From positions 1,409,069 to 1,473,068 of the forward strand of contig NW_008709752.1 in the NCBI RefSeq assembly GCF_000327385.1: a stretch of 64,000 nucleotides of DNA, in the 5' to 3' direction. The notes under the pieces are model-generated. The model had not been told where the DNA came from, did not search any database, and saw only the letters and a program-made list of their open reading frames with translations. The first letter of the stretch is position 1. The number at the start of each line of letters is the position of its first letter. Source of the DNA: Lottia gigantea. Taxonomy: Eukaryota > Mollusca > Gastropoda > Lottiidae. The translations under genes were made by a program, and so were the position numbers. Positions 61,848 through 64,000 of this stretch are shown here, piece by piece.

Positions 61848-64000
61848 CTGTAATTCTATTACATCTTTACCAATTTACCAAGACTCTTGCTAATGTCAAA
61901 TGGTCTTACGATAATGGCATCTTATTATGTTCAAGTTTTTGTCTGTAACTTCAGGAAGTGCAGTCTTTGGAAGGCAAATAGGATTGATGGAACATAAACG
62001 GTTCACATAGACATTAAAAGGCACAAGAATGGAGTGGAACAAGTAAACGGATTCTAAATATTCCTATATGTAAGCGTATCATAGTTTTAAGTTCCTATGT
62101 TAAGCGGATATAACTAACAGGATTCACGTGTCGTTTTCAATGAAAATTTCAGTTGGGATTTTTTAAATTGTTTTACTTCCTCGTGTATATGACAATACTT
62201 TTTATCTCAAATTTGATTATCGTTTTTATACAAATATTGATACAAGCTTACAGTAAGATTACTGAATGTGGTTCTATTAACTTATATAATCAAAGGCATA
62301 CAATAATATAATGGTATAGCTATATCACAGAGTTTTACATCCTTCGAAAGAAAAGTATTTCTTGTCATCTAAATATTCATTATTGTACAAAGCTCGTTAA
62401 AGGCTATTTTAGGGTTGATTTGAGTCTTGAATATATGTAAATAGTCTTCAGTAGTATATACGTGTACTAGAACTGCACGAAATTGTGTAATCCCTTCAAA
62501 TATACATCAAACTAGAAATTTCACTTTCTATTTCTATATATTATGTCTTTTCTAAACAAGGCGGACTCCCAAGAAAAGACGAGTCGTTATTTTTACATTC
62601 AAACGCAGATATGGAAATGGAATTGAAGGCTCAAATTTTGATGGTGAGATGTGAACTCTATAATTGATTAGCTTAGCTAAAAGAATCCTGTTTCTGAGAC
62701 TAAGGTAAGATTGGTCACCTGTCCTTGTAACCTATACTATCATCTGATTATTTGGTTTATCAGCTGATAGATCTCCCTTACTGCTTCCCTATCTTATCAG
62801 CTAATACAGGATACGCAAGTTTCGGGGAAAAGCTTTTTAGTCATTTTGATTTAACCTTAAAGGAAGCCTTTAAGCCTTGAGCCTTCAAGTTCATAATTAT
62901 CTATAGGCCTACTTGAAAGTTATTTTAACCTCAACATTTTAAAGGACTTTTAATTTTGAATATTGGTTGATGGGTTGATGACGTCATGTGTATACAGTAG
63001 ACTCAATCATCCTGTCCCACTTCGTGTACGCACAGCTGTCTTGGTGTCAGAGACTATATCAACAAGACGTTCAACTTTCGGAATAAATAAAAGTTAAAAT
63101 TCTTGTTTGATGTCTATTTGAAGGAATTATGCAATTTTCGTACAATTTTGGTAGTAGTGAAGACTATTTACATATTCAAATCTGTCCCTGTATACCTTAA
63201 AAATCTGTTTGGCCAGATTTAAAGTTCGAAAGCTATCAAAATTTACAATCCCATATCAAATTTACATAAAGAGTGAAACACTATTAATATCTGAAGTTAT
63301 AAATATAGATACACACTATAATTCATAAAAGCTCCTATCAGGATATAACATACAAGGTGCAGTGTGTGTTATTATGCAATGTTTGTTTTGGCTTGACTCC
63401 TGCACCTTCCCAATGAGACAACACTTTTTATTCAAACCTATCAACATTTTCACCCGAAAGGAAAAGGTATTGCATATTGATTACATGTAGCTATTTAAAT
63501 CTTCCATTTCACTTTTTTTAACACCACACTCCCAAACGTAATTCAAGGAACACGAAGATCAAAAAGAAAGATAACCAAAATTGGAAAGTAGACGGAAAGT
63601 CCTTTCGTCCTTGAAAAGATGAAATTTAGATTGAAGATTCTAATACCATAAGCCGAAAAGGGCGGAATTTCAAAAACACACGAACCTTCACACCTGTTGT
63701 ACTCTTTAAAGATCGATAAAAAATGGAAATTGAAAAACTGCATAGCGTTGGCATCCTTCATTCATCATGCGCACGCAAACAACTTTATTTGATTTTTTTT
63801 TCGTATGACAGGTGTAAATCCTGGTAGAAACACGTGTAAGACATGTTATCTTTATAGTACTTCCTGCTTCTATATTTAATCGAGCAAAGATATTTATGTG
63901 AACATTCAGGCCTCTTTTAGAACACTAACACGAGCTGTCAACCTTTCTTAAAAACCGACTGACCGACCGAACAATCGACCGACAGATCGACCGACGTACG
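61848..64000. other. No gene supported
   Basis: AT-rich DNA. The last 50 bases contain a short GACCGAC-type simple repeat (CCGACTGACCGACCGA...). No credible exon or RNA gene was seen. Confidence 0.4.

Overview
The window looks like nuclear DNA from a marine mollusc, most likely a gastropod. This is inferred from AT-rich DNA with short exons and GT-AG introns, a tyrosinase with a hemocyanin-like copper centre, a class II CPD photolyase, a huge extracellular protein of repeated 'VDTTPP' modules, and dense mobile DNA. No species can be named from sequence alone.

Layout. (1) About 1-13.4 kb, minus strand: at least 25 exons of one large multi-module extracellular protein gene; both ends lie outside what can be seen. 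(2) 14.1-17.8 kb: two copies of one I/Jockey-group LINE; the second has a 50-base assembly gap and lacks its reverse transcriptase. (3) 17.8-19.2 kb and 34.7-35.3 kb: a dispersed repeat split by a Polinton. (4) 19,227-34,693: a Polinton with 268-bp terminal inverted repeats (two mismatches), a 6-bp target duplication and almost the full virus-like gene set (integrase, adenain-like protease, protein-primed DNA polymerase B, packaging ATPase, major and minor capsid proteins, plus a phospholipase A2-like protein and a fibre-like protein). Several genes are broken; treat it as a young fossil. A Penelope-like retroelement sits inside its polymerase gene between perfect 72-bp direct repeats and carries an SGNH-hydrolase-like ORF ahead of its reverse transcriptase. 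(5) 36.0-49.1 kb, minus strand: a complete nine-exon class II CPD photolyase gene, with an intronless TRIM-type RING/B-box gene on the opposite strand inside its fourth intron. (6) 51.4-54.5 kb, minus: the last two exons of a tyrosinase gene, with a Penelope relic and a MITE in the intron. (7) 57.5-57.85 kb: a Ty3/gypsy reverse-transcriptase fossil. (8) 59.4-60.9 kb (perhaps to 61.8 kb), minus: the 3' exons of a single-pass membrane protein with an extracellular WxxW domain and PPxY motifs in its tail.

The most unusual pattern is that four of the larger tandem arrays (about 128-547, 1441-2100, 7267-8935 and 36,130-37,872) are built from exon edges. In each, the repeat unit contains a splice junction plus the adjoining exon sequence, and the last copy of the array is the real exon edge. 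Three arrays multiply a 3' splice site and one multiplies a 5' splice site. They occur in two unrelated genes, which suggests a recurrent process in this genome.

Exon limits were read by eye from GT-AG signals and reading phase and may be off by a base or two. No alignment or database search was run.
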